From: Pseudomonadota bacterium
GTDB taxonomy: Bacteria; Pseudomonadota; Alphaproteobacteria; Acetobacterales; Acetobacteraceae
Assembly: GCA_021815835.1 (NCBI GenBank)
Contig: JAKAZN010000195.1
Span: 1 to 5,009, forward strand
Reading direction: 5' to 3'
Length of the DNA: 5,009 nt
Shown: positions 4,520-5,009 of the stretch, in pieces
Layout of the letters: every line of letters starts with the position of its first letter
How positions within the stretch are numbered: position 1 is the stretch's first letter
Notes under the pieces: model-generated
What the model was told of the DNA's origin: nothing
Databases searched by the model: none
What the model saw: only the letters and a program-made list of their open reading frames with translations
Translations under genes and position numbers: made by a program

Positions 4520-5009
4520 ATGCAACCGAGCACGCTCGCGCTTTCCACGGGTCAGGGCCTCGTTCCGGCGCTCCCGTTCGCGCTTCCCTGGTGCCTGCCG
4601 TTCGCGGGCCTGCTGGCCAGCTTCGCGCTGGGGCCGCTTCTGGCACCGCGAAGCTGGCACCGGTGGGAGGCGCCGATCGCCGGATTCTGGGCGGTCGCGC
4701 TCCTGGCCCCGCTGGCCGCCACGATCGGCCCGGGCGCGGCGCTGGCGGCGGCCTGGCGGGACATGCTGGGAACCACGCTGCCATTCCTCGCGCTGCTCCT
4801 GGCGCTCTATGCCGCCGGCGGAGGGGTGCTGCTGCGCGGCGGATTTCGCGGCACCCCCGCGGGCAACACGGCGTTCCTGGCGCTCGGCACCCTGGCGGCC
4901 GGGGTGATGGGCACCACCGCGGCGGCGATGGTGCTGATCCACCCGCTGCTGGCCGCGAACGCGCACCGGAAACGGAAATTCCACCTGGTGCTGGGGTTCA
5001 TCATCCTGG
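4520..5009 (+). CDS. Na+/H+ antiporter-like membrane protein (IT superfamily/CitMHS type), partial
   Basis: An open frame of 163 codons starts at the ATG at 4520 and has no stop before the window edge, so the C-terminal part is missing. It encodes a polytopic inner-membrane protein. Hydrophobic segments lie at about residues 19-42, 52-70, 83-105 and 117-143, and a fifth begins at 154. The segment around GGFRGTPAGNTAFLALGTL (107-125), followed by GVMGTTAAAMVLIHPLLAAN (128-147), Arg/Lys-rich HRKRKFH (149-155) and LGFIIL, is characteristic of putative sodium:proton antiporters related to NhaD and CitMHS carriers. Full-length relatives have roughly 400-500 residues, so about a third is present. 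It is expected to exchange ions or organic acids across the cytoplasmic membrane; the substrate is not determined. The frame is transcribed away from coxG. The opposite-strand frames here are shadows. Confidence 0.85.
   Translation, partial: MQPSTLALSTGQGLVPALPFALPWCLPFAGLLASFALGPLLAPRSWHRWEAPIAGFWAVALLAPLAATIGPGAALAAAWRDMLGTTLPFLALLLALYAAGGGVLLRGGFRGTPAGNTAFLALGTLAAGVMGTTAAAMVLIHPLLAANAHRKRKFHLVLGFIIL

Noticed and set aside
3235..4907. Plus-strand frames of about 300 codons opposite the AAA+ ATPase and coxG
   Set aside because: They are antisense to genes with intact Walker and CoxG motifs, and the part beyond 4520 is out of frame with the antiporter.
4457..4984. 175-codon minus-strand frame opposite the antiporter start
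   Set aside because: Gln/Arg/Gly-rich translation with no motif, while the plus strand encodes a coherent series of membrane helices with family signatures.

Overview
The window is a dense, very GC-rich stretch of bacterial chromosome. Base composition, gene families and neighbours suggest an alphaproteobacterium, perhaps of the Rhodospirillales/Acetobacteraceae or sphingomonad type. That placement is an inference from style, not from a marker gene. I see no rRNA, tRNA, CRISPR array, insertion sequence or phage gene. Nearly all the sequence is accounted for by seven genes.

Left block (about 37-2083, minus strand). Three genes run leftward as a probable operon: a 272-residue MoeB/ThiF/HesA-type E1-like adenylyltransferase with complete ATP and zinc motifs, a small DsrE-family protein whose start overlaps the 3' end of the first gene, and an exported protein with two bacterial SH3-like domains behind a long Pro/Arg/His/Ala-rich linker. 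A 14-bp tandem repeat begins at the stop codon of the SH3 gene and runs to the window edge.

Middle (2084-2925). A 233-bp divergent intergenic region holds two inverted repeats. It is followed by a plus-strand NADPH-dependent FMN reductase (flavodoxin-like fold). A perfect 15-bp hairpin in the 45-bp convergent gap separates this gene from the next block.

Right block (2926-4466, minus strand). A two-gene unit encodes a CoxG-family SRPBCC protein with a C-terminal membrane anchor and a MoxR/CoxD-type AAA+ ATPase. The genes are coupled by a TAATG stop/start overlap. The CoxE-type VWA protein that usually accompanies this ATPase is absent on the downstream side. Divergent from coxG, 53 bp away, a multi-spanning membrane protein of the Na+/H+ antiporter/CitMHS (IT superfamily) type starts and runs off the right edge.

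How the parts work together: the E1-like enzyme and DsrE protein suggest protein-bound sulfur activation or relay. The CoxG and AAA+ pair suggests maturation of, or electron coupling for, a molybdenum hydroxylase of the xanthine oxidase/CO dehydrogenase family encoded elsewhere. The flavin reductase and antiporter look like independent housekeeping genes. I found no clear sign of a wholly new system. The main oddities are the lone CoxG-AAA+ pair, the pairing of sulfur-relay genes with an exported SH3 protein, and the tandem repeat at a stop codon.
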